IMG/VR virus record: IMGVR_UViG_3300002835_000219
Span: 1-58,314 of that record
Direction: 5' to 3' (one strand)
DNA length: 58,314 bases
Origin: a virus
Translations under genes and position numbers: made by a program
Notes under the pieces: model-generated
What the model saw: the letters and a program-made list of their open reading frames with translations, nothing else
Database searches by the model: none
What the model was told of the DNA's origin: nothing
Shown: positions 10,701-18,861 of the stretch, piece by piece
How the letters are laid out: each line of letters opens with the position of its first letter
How positions within the stretch are numbered: the first letter of the stretch is position 1

Positions 10701-11477
10701 GCGGGAGTTGATATTCCAACATACTACCCTGCATTAACCGTGGATAACCTAAGCGTTACCACAAGTGTCGAATTTACTTCAGGGTGTAACATTTCGGGAG
10801 CCCCGATTTTCTCCCTGGACTGGTATCAGAACTTCCGTGTTGCTAGCCAGACCCAAACTGGAATTACTCGTTATGCGACCAATGTCGAAACCGCCGCTGG
10901 TACTGCCACGGATGTAGCTATTTCTCCCGCAACCTTAGCTTACGCTTCTGCATCAGGCGTGATCGGATTCCCAACCGGTACTCGCATGAGTTTCAACAAC
11001 GCTTCTCCACCTCCAGGGTGGGCCATCGTAACAGGTGCCGCTTTTGATAATGCTGCTATCAGGATTGTTAACTCTTCGGGAGCTGCATTCCCTGCAGCGG
11101 GGGGTTCCAGTGGTGACCAACCGTTCACAACCGTATTCACCGCATCAAGGAGTTCAGGTATTAGCGTAGCAACCAACGGCTCTGTGAGTAATCACACACT
11201 GACTGTGACCGAATTGGCATCTCACCAACATTTCTGGGATGATACCTCTAATCCTGATAGACTATTTATAGGTAATATCCCGAGCCAATATGCTACAGGA
11301 GACCCAACCATGAGCTATACGGGTAATGGTTCCTATAAGATGACCTTTAAGGGGGGAACAGGTCTGAGTGGTGGCAGCAATTCCCACGGACACAGTTTCA
11401 CCAACCCCTCTTACTCAATGGGTGGACTGAACTTCAATGTAAAATATGTTGATTTCATTGTCGCACAACGGTTCTAA
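7716..11477 (+). CDS. Tail fibre protein with C-terminal collar-type domain, 1253 aa
   Basis: The ATG follows the ribosome binding site AGGAGAAGG. The body is a Ser/Thr/Asn/Gly-rich fibre paralogous to the 2848 protein (shared blocks include NYGLCGINADGNDVTGFKS and FLNYTKALPRYQGD). From about residue 1080 it changes to a phage tail-collar domain: PTGTRMSFNNASPPPGW is the usual entry motif. HQH near residue 1168 and SHGHS near 1222 resemble the metal-binding His-X-His segments of short tail fibres such as T4 gp12. It is therefore likely a receptor-contacting or baseplate-proximal fibre with a trimeric, metal-stabilised tip. This is family knowledge plus visible motifs. Confidence 0.88.
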   Translation: MLTRAQYIAGDTNQGDVLADQVRGVKAGTGVEILTDGTINFKANTSSGVVRTNNAAAFNSYIWPESVLTNGQLILRAGNSLTWGRIPGFGLVEDGTNASNLKAALPISTTNPDIGTELEEAPEGGLYWNSDSGNLFINFGGSWVQTSYGPADLNEALLTGTYTLYVNPQIGSDIYVTGIYDNTVVPVITNQMTQAGYTAQKPFKTLQRAALEVARIQNGLGQDDQSFDRFVIKCTAGVALIDNATGSESVSAWVNGAVPSAAQLRAMNSVDYPGIILPRGVSVIGEDLRKTIIRPLYVPLKTGNIDTDRGSILRITGGGFFFNFTFKDKEGLSDSHHLLDCFSFVSEADLDDYYEKVKIIFAQTNSNVPVNPGETEIVAPQPPGIPEQDTDGIIGSSPYIFNCSVRSNYGLCGINADGNDVTGFKSMVVAQFTGVSLQRDLTCWQKYNSGPKTWTNTIANYDSYIALDPNNVRMDPAKRSFHIRAVNEAFIQEVSVFAIGQGIHHWVKSGGEISITNSNSSFGGCAALAEGYKSEAFPQDTNWSVATINLATNMTDQTTVVNNISLGVVNSGVADNAITITLTQPLIDSEVNPGIPQILASKNYTFADGSYLWIENPSGPDWRAPLSSAAWSSSNPANIQITVPMGNQSGNSPGVGGAPSLVGSKVYIRRLVDNRSLTQRRYSINVTNTDNNTRTPLRDYVIQTTLGSGGGIVDSLPESDMVIVNKSGPIPIGTDPVTRKAQVILERANPSNVWAAGNYYRPGETVRRENKHFTCVVKNSDTTFDTEKWSQSYVHMGSDFNAYDFFVNVAPVIYFDNDTDGNQPTTNCGYNLTTCWSTDPEIIGQYTTATDYRGVYQFLIGIGFTAPQVTSILLPVATADRELNPASNVDMKGYTPNGAANLLSNWSIEFRRPSVLRMFGHAWEWAGFLNYTKALPRYQGDLSPQNQFTYYFTNELGGRVYATGFNQEGYFVTAAGLTDLSTGATISITDIGNPFAGVDIPTYYPALTVDNLSVTTSVEFTSGCNISGAPIFSLDWYQNFRVASQTQTGITRYATNVETAAGTATDVAISPATLAYASASGVIGFPTGTRMSFNNASPPPGWAIVTGAAFDNAAIRIVNSSGAAFPAAGGSSGDQPFTTVFTASRSSGISVATNGSVSNHTLTVTELASHQHFWDDTSNPDRLFIGNIPSQYATGDPTMSYTGNGSYKMTFKGGTGLSGGSNSHGHSFTNPSYSMGGLNFNVKYVDFIVAQRF

Positions 11478-11504
11478 CTCAATCTAACACACTAATACAC
11501 AACC

Positions 11505-11825
11505 ATGAAAAACGTAAATTATTGCCCCCTCATTAAAAAAGACTGCATTGAACATAAATGCTCCTGGTTTTGCCAAGTGAGGGGGATTAACCCAAATACC
11601 GGTCAAGAAGTAGCAGAATGGCAATGCGCTGTAACCTTGCTTCCAATTCTCCTAATCGAAAATTCTAATCAGCAGAGACAAACTTCGGCGTCAGTTCAAA
11701 GTTTCAGGAATGAGTCCATAGAAAGGTCCGACCTGATGAATACAATCCTCTTGCAGGCTTCTCAAGGACACACGAATAGGGATGCCATTCAACCGGTAGA
11801 ATTGAGAGAAATCCTGCCAGGGTAA
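11505..11825 (+). CDS. Conserved cysteine-containing small phage protein, 106 aa
   Basis: The N-terminal half carries five cysteines (Cys7, Cys14, Cys19, Cys23, then EWQCA), in a pattern that recurs in small proteins of tailed phages: CPLIKKDCIEHKC, then GINPNTGQEV, WQCAVTLLPILLIE, and a tail with VQSFRNES. The cysteines could bind metal or an iron-sulphur centre, but this has not been shown. It lies between two fibre-related genes, which suggests a role in fibre production or attachment. Confidence 0.7.
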   Translation: MKNVNYCPLIKKDCIEHKCSWFCQVRGINPNTGQEVAEWQCAVTLLPILLIENSNQQRQTSASVQSFRNESIERSDLMNTILLQASQGHTNRDAIQPVELREILPG

Positions 11826-11827
11826 AA
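11820..11827 (+). promoter_or_regulatory. Putative phage late promoter motif GGGTAAAA
   Basis: An exact copy overlapping the stop of the upstream gene and ending 21 nt before the ATG at 11849. Confidence 0.45.
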
Positions 11828-11848
11828 CCTTTCTATACATAGAACAAA

Positions 11849-12526
11849 ATGTCACAGATTACAATAGTCCCTATCGACCAAGTAGTGGTCCTTAGCGGAG
11901 CAGCGGCCTCCGGGGTTGACATGGCATCCGTAGACCCGGAAATTCATGCCGTTCAGTTTAATACAGAGCTAGGTAAGGGGACGGTAGAGTTTAAAACAAA
12001 CCCGGAGACTGGTGCCACTAGGCCCCAAGAGCAAATCACCAATGTTGACCCCTGGGAACCTCAAATCTTAGATGCGGAGGAAATTCTTTTCTGCCGACGT
12101 AACCCTAAAACTTTCTACAGCACTGTCGCCCCCATTGGTGCTCCCATTGAAGTGACTAAAAAGGGTTGGCCCCAGCCCGACAACAGCACCGAACAAGCCC
12201 CCCCAGCTCAACCTTCACCGAATACATCTCTCTATTGGGACGGCACTGAGTTTGTATGGTCAGCGTTCCCTATTGATTTGGACCTGGCTGGCGCCCAAAA
12301 TTATGTCACTAGCCTAGTCAACGATAAAGCCTATGCGCTGTTGCTACCATCTGATTGGTATGTAGTGCGTCAGTCTGAAACTGGCAAGGCAATTCCTGGA
12401 GAATGGGTTACCTGGAGAGCAGCCGTGAGAGCCGCTGCTAGTGAGAAGCTCACAACCGCCGCTTCGCAAAATAGTGTAGAAAGTCTGCGGACCTACTGCC
12501 AAAGCGAAAGCTTTCAAACCTGGTGA
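11849..12526 (+). CDS. Tail fibre assembly-like protein, 225 aa
   Basis: The C-terminal 70 residues have the pattern usual in small phage tail-fibre assembly and chaperone proteins (XkdW/DUF4376-like): LLPSDWYVVRQSETGKAIP, then a Trp-containing helix WVTWRAAVRAA. The middle is Pro- and Gln-rich with an SLYWDGTEFVW motif common in fibre-associated proteins. The N-terminal part is beta-rich. Lying directly before a large fibre gene, it likely helps fold or attach that fibre. The assignment rests on the C-terminal motif. Confidence 0.65.
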   Translation: MSQITIVPIDQVVVLSGAAASGVDMASVDPEIHAVQFNTELGKGTVEFKTNPETGATRPQEQITNVDPWEPQILDAEEILFCRRNPKTFYSTVAPIGAPIEVTKKGWPQPDNSTEQAPPAQPSPNTSLYWDGTEFVWSAFPIDLDLAGAQNYVTSLVNDKAYALLLPSDWYVVRQSETGKAIPGEWVTWRAAVRAAASEKLTTAASQNSVESLRTYCQSESFQTW

Positions 12527-12545
12527 CCTTTCCTCAAATCAGAGC

Positions 12546-12553
12546 GGGTATAA
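12546..12553 (+). promoter_or_regulatory. Variant late promoter motif GGGTATAA
   Basis: GCGGGTATAACT lies 36 nt before the ATG at 12590. It matches the GGGTAAAA set except for one base and a slightly longer leader. Confidence 0.35.
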
Positions 12554-12589
12554 CTCCTAATAAAGAACAAAAACGAGTTCCAAGTCACC

Positions 12590-15500
12590 ATGCCCCAAAC
12601 AATCCAAATCCTAAGGAGTCTAGAGGCAAAGAAGCGCCCCAACCCCGCAACTCTTTTGCCGGGGCAACTGGCTGCGAACATTAATCCTGCTGAGCCAGGT
12701 TTATACTTCTCTGACACAAGCGGCAACCTTCGGAAAGTTGGGCCTTGTCACATTGGCCCTGTACCCCCCAATTCCGGAGTCTTGCCACCGCTATTTGCAG
12801 GAAACTGCATCGGGGAAATGTGGTATGATACTGTTAATGAAGAACTCAAAATTTGGAGCGGGTCTGCTTGGATCGCTATCCAAGGTGGTGGAGGCGGTAC
12901 CGGGGATTTGGGAGACCTATCCCTTACCAATACGGCTAGTAACCCCTACCTTATCTTCACAGATTCTGCCGGGAATCCCCAAAGATTCAACCTGAACGCA
13001 TCCATTTCCCAAAGGGGGCAAGTCCAGCTTTCGTCATCTTTGACCGATGTTTCCGAGACATTGGCGGCCACGCCGAAGGCAATCAGTCTCTTAAGCACCA
13101 ACATAGGGACTATAAGTTCAGGTTTATCTACTGCAAACACAAACATTGCCACCCTGCAACAACAACTTCTGAAGTTCAGAGATAGTAATAGGATTTATGT
13201 TTCCAAGAGTATTTACGCTAGCGATAGCAACGATGGAACTTCCCCGGGCGAACCTTTACTCACACTTGGCGCAGCAGCAGCAGCGGCCCAGCCTGGTGAC
13301 CTAGTTGAAGTTGGTCCTGGCCTTTATACCGAGCCAAGCCTCCCTATTCGTTGGAAGCGTGATGTTGGCATTTTGGGTAAGGGTCTTCGTAACGCCCGGG
13401 TACAACCTGCAGCCGGTCAAGAATATAATGATATTTTCAAAGTAGATAGTGGATTCTGGTGCTGGGGTCTGGAATTTGCTGGGCACCAGGCTGATAGTTC
13501 CACTGGGAAGCAAGCCTGGTCCGTCAGCTTTGATGAAACTGCTGATAACACTGCACTAGGAGCTGTCGGGCCCGGGGCTTACATTTTCAAGTCACCCTAT
13601 ATTCAAAACTGTACCTCCCTGACTGCAGAAGACGACAACGGTAACGCAGGCTCCCAGTCAACTGGGGATACAGGTGGTGGAATCATTGTTGATGGTGCAT
13701 CCTGTGCTAAAAATAGTCCCATCCGTTCAATGGTGGTCGATAGCTTTACACAAGTTAACCTAGGTGGCCCTGGTTGTCTTGTCAAAAATGATGGTTATGC
13801 GCAGCTAGTTTCGTTCTTCGGGACTTTCTGTATCTACCATGTTCGTACTGAAAGCGGAGGCCAAGTTAACCTTTCCGGCGGGGGTACTAGTGACTTTGGT
13901 ACATATGGATTAATGGCCGATGGTTACTCTCCATCCTCCCTATATACTGCTAAAGCACGAGTGTCCGCATTTGGTGCGTCAAGGATTGAAAAAGGTGTTA
14001 CATTTGATGTTTCTACCGATCTGATAACTTGCATTGACCTTTTGGGGCATGGGCTCTCAATTGACGACCAAGTTGTCTTCAACTGTTCGCAAGGAACTTT
14101 CCCGGATAACATAGTAACAGGGACGAAATACTTTGTGATTTCCAGTGGTTTCACCACGGTAGATTTCAAAGTCTCCCTGTCTCAAGGTGGATCTCCAGTT
14201 AACATTTCCGGAACTGCCACAGGAACTTACACAGTTATTCGCCAGGGTGATACCGAAATTGATGTAATAGACTTGGGTGCCAATAGATTAGGTAGGCAAC
14301 TCAAATACCCGACTGCAGGAAGCGCAGGAAGTCCTGGAAATGCCGTTACGATTACGGCCAGAGGTGGCACATCCGCAGGGTCTAGCTTTACGGTAACCTT
14401 AGACACCAGCTCCATCAGGCACGAGTATACTGGTGGCGGATCTGTTACCATCGGCGCTAATACTTATCCGGTTACAAGTTGTACCTACAATAATCTGACT
14501 GGCTCCACGGTCCTGACAGCTACGGGCTATGCACCCACCTTAGGTGCCCAAGTGACGATGCAGAATCTGTTTTTCACTTGTAGTTCCTCTAGCCGCCCTA
14601 GTTCTGGTATTTTACTATTCCCTCAACTTCCTTTCCCAAGTGGTGGTGCTACAGCGTTCACTTACATCAAGACGGGCACTAATACGTTCACTTATTCAAC
14701 TACTGCAACTCCTTCTGGCCCAGAACACGAATATGTTTCAGGTGGTACGGCCACCATCGGTTCAACTGACTATGGGGTGGCAGATTGTTCCTATGTTAAA
14801 AACACTGGGCTCGTAACGATCACAACCGTAACCCCTTTGCCTGGGGCGTCTTCCGGAACCGTCACGGTTGAGGGCCTAAACTTCATTTGCCCAACTTCGG
14901 GCTACGTGATTACAGGTAGTGTTCCGATTGATATTAACGGAAATCCTGTACCGTTTAACGCACCCACTCAAGCTGGTTACCGAATTAATTTCTATTCTGG
15001 AACTAACGGGGGCCTGAAAAATACGATCGATGCCAACCAAGTTATTGATTTTAGAAACCGAAGCCAAGTTAGCGCCCCAAGCCACACTTTCGAATATGTC
15101 GGCTCCGGCACAAACTATGACGCCTTGCCATATAATGGAGGGGTACCAGTCCCTGCCAACCACATAGTTGAAACGAACAATGGCAGAGTCTTCAGCAGCA
15201 ACACCGACGAACTTGGGAACTTTTCAGTCGGAAGCAGTTTTAATGTAGACGGTACCACTGGCTCTGTTACAATTAATACAGATCAGTTTAACCTGTCGGG
15301 TTTGAATTTCATAGGCCCATTCAGTAGAAACGGTGGTATTAGCACAGTCGGCGAGCAGCTTCGTGAGGTTAGCAATAATACAAGCCTAATTGCAAGTACA
15401 GGAGTTGCCGATGGTAATACCGTACCAACTCAGTTCGCTGTTAAGGAGTACACTGGTAGTCGTTATGTTACCAACGTGGCCGTTGAAGTCGGTGGGCCTT

Positions 15501-16204
15501 TAAGTGTTACCGGCAATGCTAGTGTAAACGGGATAGGAATTTGGAGCTATGAGAGGACTTTGTCTATCGCAGCAGCAACGACTTCTGCTCGCGGAACCAT
15601 GAGTGCAGCTGATAAGTTTAAGCTTAACGGCGTTGCAGATGGCGCAACTGCGAATCAGACTGATGCCTTCCTTTTGAATCGCGCTAACCATACCGGTACT
15701 CAGACGCTTAGCACAATTTCAGGCGCAGGAACCATGGCAGCGCAGGCTGCTACCAACGTAGCCATCACTGGTGGGGCAATCTCGGGGGTTACTCTGGGTT
15801 CTGCAAACGTCACTTTTACAGGGGGTTCAATTTCGGGTGTAACCTACGGCACCCAATACTCAACTAGAACAACAGTTACGGCATCAGCTGGGACCTACAC
15901 CGTAAACGCAACTCTAGGAAATGAGTTTGTAACGAATGCGGCCATTGCAGGTGCCACGATAGTAAACCTTTCCAACCTAGCGAGTATTCCCACAGGAGCA
16001 GTCTGGAGAGCTGTATTCTCCTTTGCATATACATCTGGGATCATAAATTGGTTCCCGGCCAATACAGGCTCTGGATACACTTTGAGGTGGGATGGAAACA
16101 ACGCAATTATACCAACGGCAAATGAAACTGAGACTGTGATTATCACAGTTGTCGGTGGCGGAAACGTGATCGAGGTTGCCGCGCTGCGGGGGAGGAACTC
16201 ATAA
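12590..16204 (+). CDS. Tail fibre protein with predicted beta-helix region, 1204 aa
   Basis: The N-terminus (LLPGQLAANINPAEPGLYF, KVGP) is the same attachment-like module as in the 2848 fibre. From about residue 200 a right-handed beta-helix is suggested: IYVSKSIYASDSNDGTSPG followed by short Gly/Asp/Asn-rich turns, as in pectate-lyase-fold tailspikes. No catalytic residues could be assigned. The C-terminal third has phage-fibre repeats such as NRANHTGTQTLSTISG and paired GGAISGV / GGSISGV segments. It ends one base into the next start (TAATG), so the propeller-like protein downstream is probably coupled to it. Likely role: host surface binding, perhaps polysaccharide cleavage. Confidence 0.85.
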   Translation: MPQTIQILRSLEAKKRPNPATLLPGQLAANINPAEPGLYFSDTSGNLRKVGPCHIGPVPPNSGVLPPLFAGNCIGEMWYDTVNEELKIWSGSAWIAIQGGGGGTGDLGDLSLTNTASNPYLIFTDSAGNPQRFNLNASISQRGQVQLSSSLTDVSETLAATPKAISLLSTNIGTISSGLSTANTNIATLQQQLLKFRDSNRIYVSKSIYASDSNDGTSPGEPLLTLGAAAAAAQPGDLVEVGPGLYTEPSLPIRWKRDVGILGKGLRNARVQPAAGQEYNDIFKVDSGFWCWGLEFAGHQADSSTGKQAWSVSFDETADNTALGAVGPGAYIFKSPYIQNCTSLTAEDDNGNAGSQSTGDTGGGIIVDGASCAKNSPIRSMVVDSFTQVNLGGPGCLVKNDGYAQLVSFFGTFCIYHVRTESGGQVNLSGGGTSDFGTYGLMADGYSPSSLYTAKARVSAFGASRIEKGVTFDVSTDLITCIDLLGHGLSIDDQVVFNCSQGTFPDNIVTGTKYFVISSGFTTVDFKVSLSQGGSPVNISGTATGTYTVIRQGDTEIDVIDLGANRLGRQLKYPTAGSAGSPGNAVTITARGGTSAGSSFTVTLDTSSIRHEYTGGGSVTIGANTYPVTSCTYNNLTGSTVLTATGYAPTLGAQVTMQNLFFTCSSSSRPSSGILLFPQLPFPSGGATAFTYIKTGTNTFTYSTTATPSGPEHEYVSGGTATIGSTDYGVADCSYVKNTGLVTITTVTPLPGASSGTVTVEGLNFICPTSGYVITGSVPIDINGNPVPFNAPTQAGYRINFYSGTNGGLKNTIDANQVIDFRNRSQVSAPSHTFEYVGSGTNYDALPYNGGVPVPANHIVETNNGRVFSSNTDELGNFSVGSSFNVDGTTGSVTINTDQFNLSGLNFIGPFSRNGGISTVGEQLREVSNNTSLIASTGVADGNTVPTQFAVKEYTGSRYVTNVAVEVGGPLSVTGNASVNGIGIWSYERTLSIAAATTSARGTMSAADKFKLNGVADGATANQTDAFLLNRANHTGTQTLSTISGAGTMAAQAATNVAITGGAISGVTLGSANVTFTGGSISGVTYGTQYSTRTTVTASAGTYTVNATLGNEFVTNAAIAGATIVNLSNLASIPTGAVWRAVFSFAYTSGIINWFPANTGSGYTLRWDGNNAIIPTANETETVIITVVGGGNVIEVAALRGRNS

Positions 16205-16953
16205 TGATGGGACGCATGGCGCTAATGGCGGCGAGATCGCCCTCAATCCAATTTATCGCCCTTGGCCAAACAACTAGAAATTGGGGGGGAATGACAACCT
16301 TCAACGGTAACGTATATGCCAGTGTTAGAGGTGGCGATATTTACAAGCAGACAGGGGGCTCTGGTAACTTTGTTGGGCTTGGCCAAACAAGTAGAGATTG
16401 GATGGCAATGACAACCTTCAACGGTAACGTATATGCCAGTGATAGGGGTGGCGATATTTACAAGCAGACAGGGGGCTCTGGTAACTTTGTCGGGCTTGGC
16501 CAAACAAGTAGACAATGGATTGGAATGACACCCCTGGGCAGTGATATCTACGCGAGCGTAAATGCTGGCGATATTTACAAGCAGACAGGGGGCTCTGGTA
16601 ACTTTGTCGGGCTTGGCCAAACAAGTAGAGATTGGCGTGGACTGACCGCCTTAGGAAGTGATGTCTACGCAGCTGCTCTTTTTGGCGATATTTACAAGCA
16701 GACAGGGGGCTCTGGTAACTTTGTTGGGCTTGGCCAAACAAGTAGAGCATGGGCTGGAATGACCACCTTAGGAAGTGATGTCTACGCAACTGTTTATGGT
16801 AGCGATATTTACAAGCAGACAGGGGGCTCTGGTAACTTTGTTGGGCTTGGCCAAACAAGTAGAGATTGGGTTGCAATAACAGCCTTAGGCGATTACCTCT
16901 ACGCAGCTGTTATTGGTGGCGACATTTACAGGGCATCTGTGACTTTCCCATAG
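16204..16953 (+). CDS. Six-repeat beta-propeller-like protein, 249 aa
   Basis: After 16 leading residues the whole protein consists of six 39-residue repeats with the pattern F.GLGQTSR.W..MT..G.DVYA...GGDIYKQTGG. Each looks like one four-stranded blade, so a six-bladed propeller or tectonin-like lectin fold is plausible. ATG codons at 16204 and 16207 are both possible starts; the first overlaps the stop of the preceding fibre gene. No signal peptide or enzyme motif is visible. The setting in the fibre block suggests a sugar-binding tip or a decoration protein. The fold is inferred from repeat length and pattern only. Confidence 0.8.
   Translation: MMGRMALMAARSPSIQFIALGQTTRNWGGMTTFNGNVYASVRGGDIYKQTGGSGNFVGLGQTSRDWMAMTTFNGNVYASDRGGDIYKQTGGSGNFVGLGQTSRQWIGMTPLGSDIYASVNAGDIYKQTGGSGNFVGLGQTSRDWRGLTALGSDVYAAALFGDIYKQTGGSGNFVGLGQTSRAWAGMTTLGSDVYATVYGSDIYKQTGGSGNFVGLGQTSRDWVAITALGDYLYAAVIGGDIYRASVTFP
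16252..16953 (+). repeat. Six tandem 117-bp repeats inside the propeller-like gene
   Basis: The period is exactly 117 bp (units begin at 16252, 16369, 16486, 16603, 16720 and 16837). In each unit a block of about 65 bp is almost identical in DNA, including synonymous positions, while the following block of about 50 bp varies. The last unit diverges at its end and supplies the stop codon. Confidence 0.95.
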
Positions 16954-16991
16954 CTATCGAATCAACCTCTACAACAACTGACTTCAACTCA

Positions 16992-17585
16992 ATGGATTAC
17001 ATTCTAACAAAACTGGACTTCAACCCTATTTACCCCTATAGTCTTTCGCGGTTGAGAGCAGAAAACCCTAATATATCCTTCCCGGACTCCCCTTCAGAGG
17101 GGGACTTGGAGCCTTTCCACTGTTTCTCCGTGGCCTTAACCGAACCCCCGCTCCTAACCGATTCTCGCACCCAGCGAATCAGTGAATCTGAACCTGCGCA
17201 AAATTCGGACGGCAAATGGGAGCAGACTTGGACCATCCGTGATGCAACCGAACAGGAAATTGCCGAGTGGGACCTTATTAACAACCCGATCCCTCAACCT
17301 GACTGGGTAGCGTTTAAGTTGCTGTCACAAAGTTCCCCCGAGTTTAAGGGTATCATCACACAAGCCCTTGTTTCTGACCCAGTAAATGCCTTGGGACTTC
17401 AAATTGAATTGAACGAGGTTATTCGCGGTGAGGATTCTCGCCCCTTCTACGCTGCTTTATCCTCAGTGTTTAACTCAGTAGAGCCCGACCCGGCTATCCT
17501 TCGCAGTTTCGCTGCTGAAGCCAGTGCAATGCATCTTCCAGAGGAATTTGTTAATATGCTTCTTAGCTTGATTCCCGCTGATTAA
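16992..17585 (+). CDS. Tail fibre assembly-like / virion-associated protein, 197 aa
   Basis: The same frame is open from 16866, but the upstream part overlaps the propeller gene and has a different composition, so the ATG at 16992 (MDYILTKLDFN) is the likely start. The N-terminal half resembles phage fibre-assembly domains: YPYSLSRLRAENPNISFP, then DGKWEQTWTIRDATEQEIAEW. The C-terminal half is helical. It closes the fibre block and converges on the minus-strand gene downstream. Confidence 0.7.
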   Translation: MDYILTKLDFNPIYPYSLSRLRAENPNISFPDSPSEGDLEPFHCFSVALTEPPLLTDSRTQRISESEPAQNSDGKWEQTWTIRDATEQEIAEWDLINNPIPQPDWVAFKLLSQSSPEFKGIITQALVSDPVNALGLQIELNEVIRGEDSRPFYAALSSVFNSVEPDPAILRSFAAEASAMHLPEEFVNMLLSLIPAD

Positions 17586-17604
17586 TCGCTTTAATTCCGC
17601 GAGA

Positions 17605-17655
17605 TTGGGTTAGACTGTCACGCGACCCCTCCGTGGGTGTGACCCTTCCCAACCC
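17605..17655. terminator. Possible two-way hairpin between convergent genes
   Basis: GGGTT (17607-17611) can pair with AACCC (17651-17655), GTCAC (17617-17621) with GTGAC (17639-17643), and a CCC run with GGG inside. There is no clear T run, so this is a weak call. Its place between a plus-strand stop and a minus-strand stop fits a bidirectional terminator. Confidence 0.3.
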
Positions 17656-17674
17656 CGGGATTGGGTGATCGAAA

Positions 17675-18427
17675 TCAAAAATCTAGAGCTAGATCTTCTG
17701 GACCCTGCTTTGAGAAGGAACCATATAAGTGTCCAGGGGTCGTGTAATTCCCGCATCCTTTACTTCGGTTGGCACTAGCTAGCACTAAGGCGTACCTGGC
17801 AGCCCCCCTGTGAAACTCTTGCCAATCTTTCCATAGTTGCTGGTCTTTAAACTTTTTAGCCGTAGGGGGGCCCACCAGGGGGATATCAGCATAAACCAAA
17901 CCCCTAGAAGCCATGAAAGAGTCTGCAATTTCAGAGAAGCTCAGTAGGACATGATCAACGTCCGTCTTGACCCCATTCCTAATGGTAATTCCCGTTATCA
18001 TGCAAGTAATTGGAAGCGAGACGGATGATCTATACGCCTTTAGCTGATCATTGACCGCTAGCCTCATTGATGCTCGAACGGCATTATAATGTTTCTCTTC
18101 CGGAGATGGGGCGGTTCCGATTTTTTTAGGTGGGTACAACATGTCAATCAGCTTTAGTTTGCCAACCGGCTGTTTGGTTGTCCCTCTTTCTAGGGAAATC
18201 ATTTTGATTTTTCTTCCGCCAGCAATGTCGATGCTACGGATGTAAACTTCTACATCGTTCTCATTCGATAGCTTCATCCACTGTTCCGTCAGTCGGCATG
18301 AACGGAGAACAAAATCTTTCGGAACCCCAATCAAGCGGCTATTGGTCCTATGGTTATCAATGATCCTAGTTATTTTATCGGAGTACTCACCTTTATTGAG
18401 GCCAAAAGTGGTTTTACCTATCGTCAT
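17675..18427 (-). CDS. DUF3223-like protein, possible HNH-type nuclease, 250 aa
   Basis: This is the only convincing minus-strand gene in the window. The N-terminal third fits the beta-rich start of DUF3223-type proteins. Residues about 115-190 hold the characteristic segment: a helix with AVNDQLKAYR, then CMITGITI, then VDHVLLSFSEIADSFM, which reads like a CxxTG...DH...F core similar to HNH-like nucleases. No second zinc ligand pair was identified, so nuclease activity is a guess. The C-terminus has HRGAARYALVLASANRSKG. It is transcribed divergently from the 18508 gene. As an isolated reversed gene among plus-strand genes it could be a moron or a free-standing homing-type element. Confidence 0.65.
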   Translation of the reverse strand: MTIGKTTFGLNKGEYSDKITRIIDNHRTNSRLIGVPKDFVLRSCRLTEQWMKLSNENDVEVYIRSIDIAGGRKIKMISLERGTTKQPVGKLKLIDMLYPPKKIGTAPSPEEKHYNAVRASMRLAVNDQLKAYRSSVSLPITCMITGITIRNGVKTDVDHVLLSFSEIADSFMASRGLVYADIPLVGPPTAKKFKDQQLWKDWQEFHRGAARYALVLASANRSKGCGNYTTPGHLYGSFSKQGPEDLALDF

Positions 18428-18428
18428 G

Positions 18429-18450
18429 GTTTCTTGGTTTCTTGGTTTGC
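18429..18450. repeat. Short tandem repeat GGTTTCTT before the minus-strand gene
   Basis: About 2.7 copies of the 8-bp unit lie directly upstream of the start codon of the minus-strand gene. On that strand they read AAGAAACC, placing purine-rich stretches where a ribosome binding site would be. Confidence 0.5.
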
Positions 18451-18460
18451 TAACAATACT

Positions 18461-18488
18461 TTTACCCCTTAGTCATATGTGCTATAAT
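18461..18488 (+). promoter_or_regulatory. Sigma-70-type promoter (TTTACC-N16-TATAAT)
   Basis: A perfect -10 box TATAAT at 18483-18488 lies 16 bp after TTTACC at 18461-18466. The spacing equals that of the three TTGACT promoters found elsewhere. It lies just upstream of the 18508 gene in a divergent intergenic region. Confidence 0.6.
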
Positions 18489-18507
18489 TACTGTAGTGAG
18501 TGGTACT

Positions 18508-18861
18508 ATGTCAAACTCCGTAATCCGGCAAAGGACCGATCTTGAGTTCTTAAATGGGACCACCGTGGAATGCTCCGGCAGGGTGAAAGAATTCAAATGT
18601 CATGAGAAGAGGAAAGATCTTGATTCCGTCTTACTTGTAAACCTCATTGTCACCCCGGTGCCATTTGGGGAATCTATAGCTATTGACCACATGTGGATAC
18701 TTAAAAAGCAATTACAGCAAATAGGTAAGTTACCCAGCCAAAACGAACGAATAAGATTCACCGGATTGGTTTACCCTTACAAAAGGATGGGGGGTAAATC
18801 AATTGATAGGGGGTTATTTGGGTCAACTGATTACGGAATTCTACCAAAGATTGCATTATGA
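18508..18861 (+). CDS. Hypothetical protein, 117 aa
   Basis: The GTG at 18496 is in frame, but it lies only 8 bp after the -10 box, so the ATG at 18508 (MSNSVIRQRTDLEF) is preferred. The pattern looks like a small beta-barrel: TVECSGRVKEFKCHEKRKD, then LLVNLIVTPVPFGESIAIDHMWILKK, then NERIRFTGLVYPYKR. This resembles OB-fold-type proteins of unknown function seen in phages and plasmids, so nucleic-acid binding is possible. The stop overlaps the next start (ATGA). Confidence 0.65.
   Translation: MSNSVIRQRTDLEFLNGTTVECSGRVKEFKCHEKRKDLDSVLLVNLIVTPVPFGESIAIDHMWILKKQLQQIGKLPSQNERIRFTGLVYPYKRMGGKSIDRGLFGSTDYGILPKIAL

Noticed and set aside
16243-16876. Minus-strand frames with LFGQAQQSYQSPLSACKY repeats
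   Set aside because: They are antisense shadows of the 117-bp propeller repeats.
16252-16953. Regular repeats with variable parts, at first sight CRISPR-like
   Set aside because: The repeat is coding in frame, 117-bp period, variable blocks are also coding and related to each other; no cas genes.
16204-17585. Diversity-generating retroelement near the variable adhesin
   Set aside because: No reverse transcriptase and no template repeat were seen in the window.
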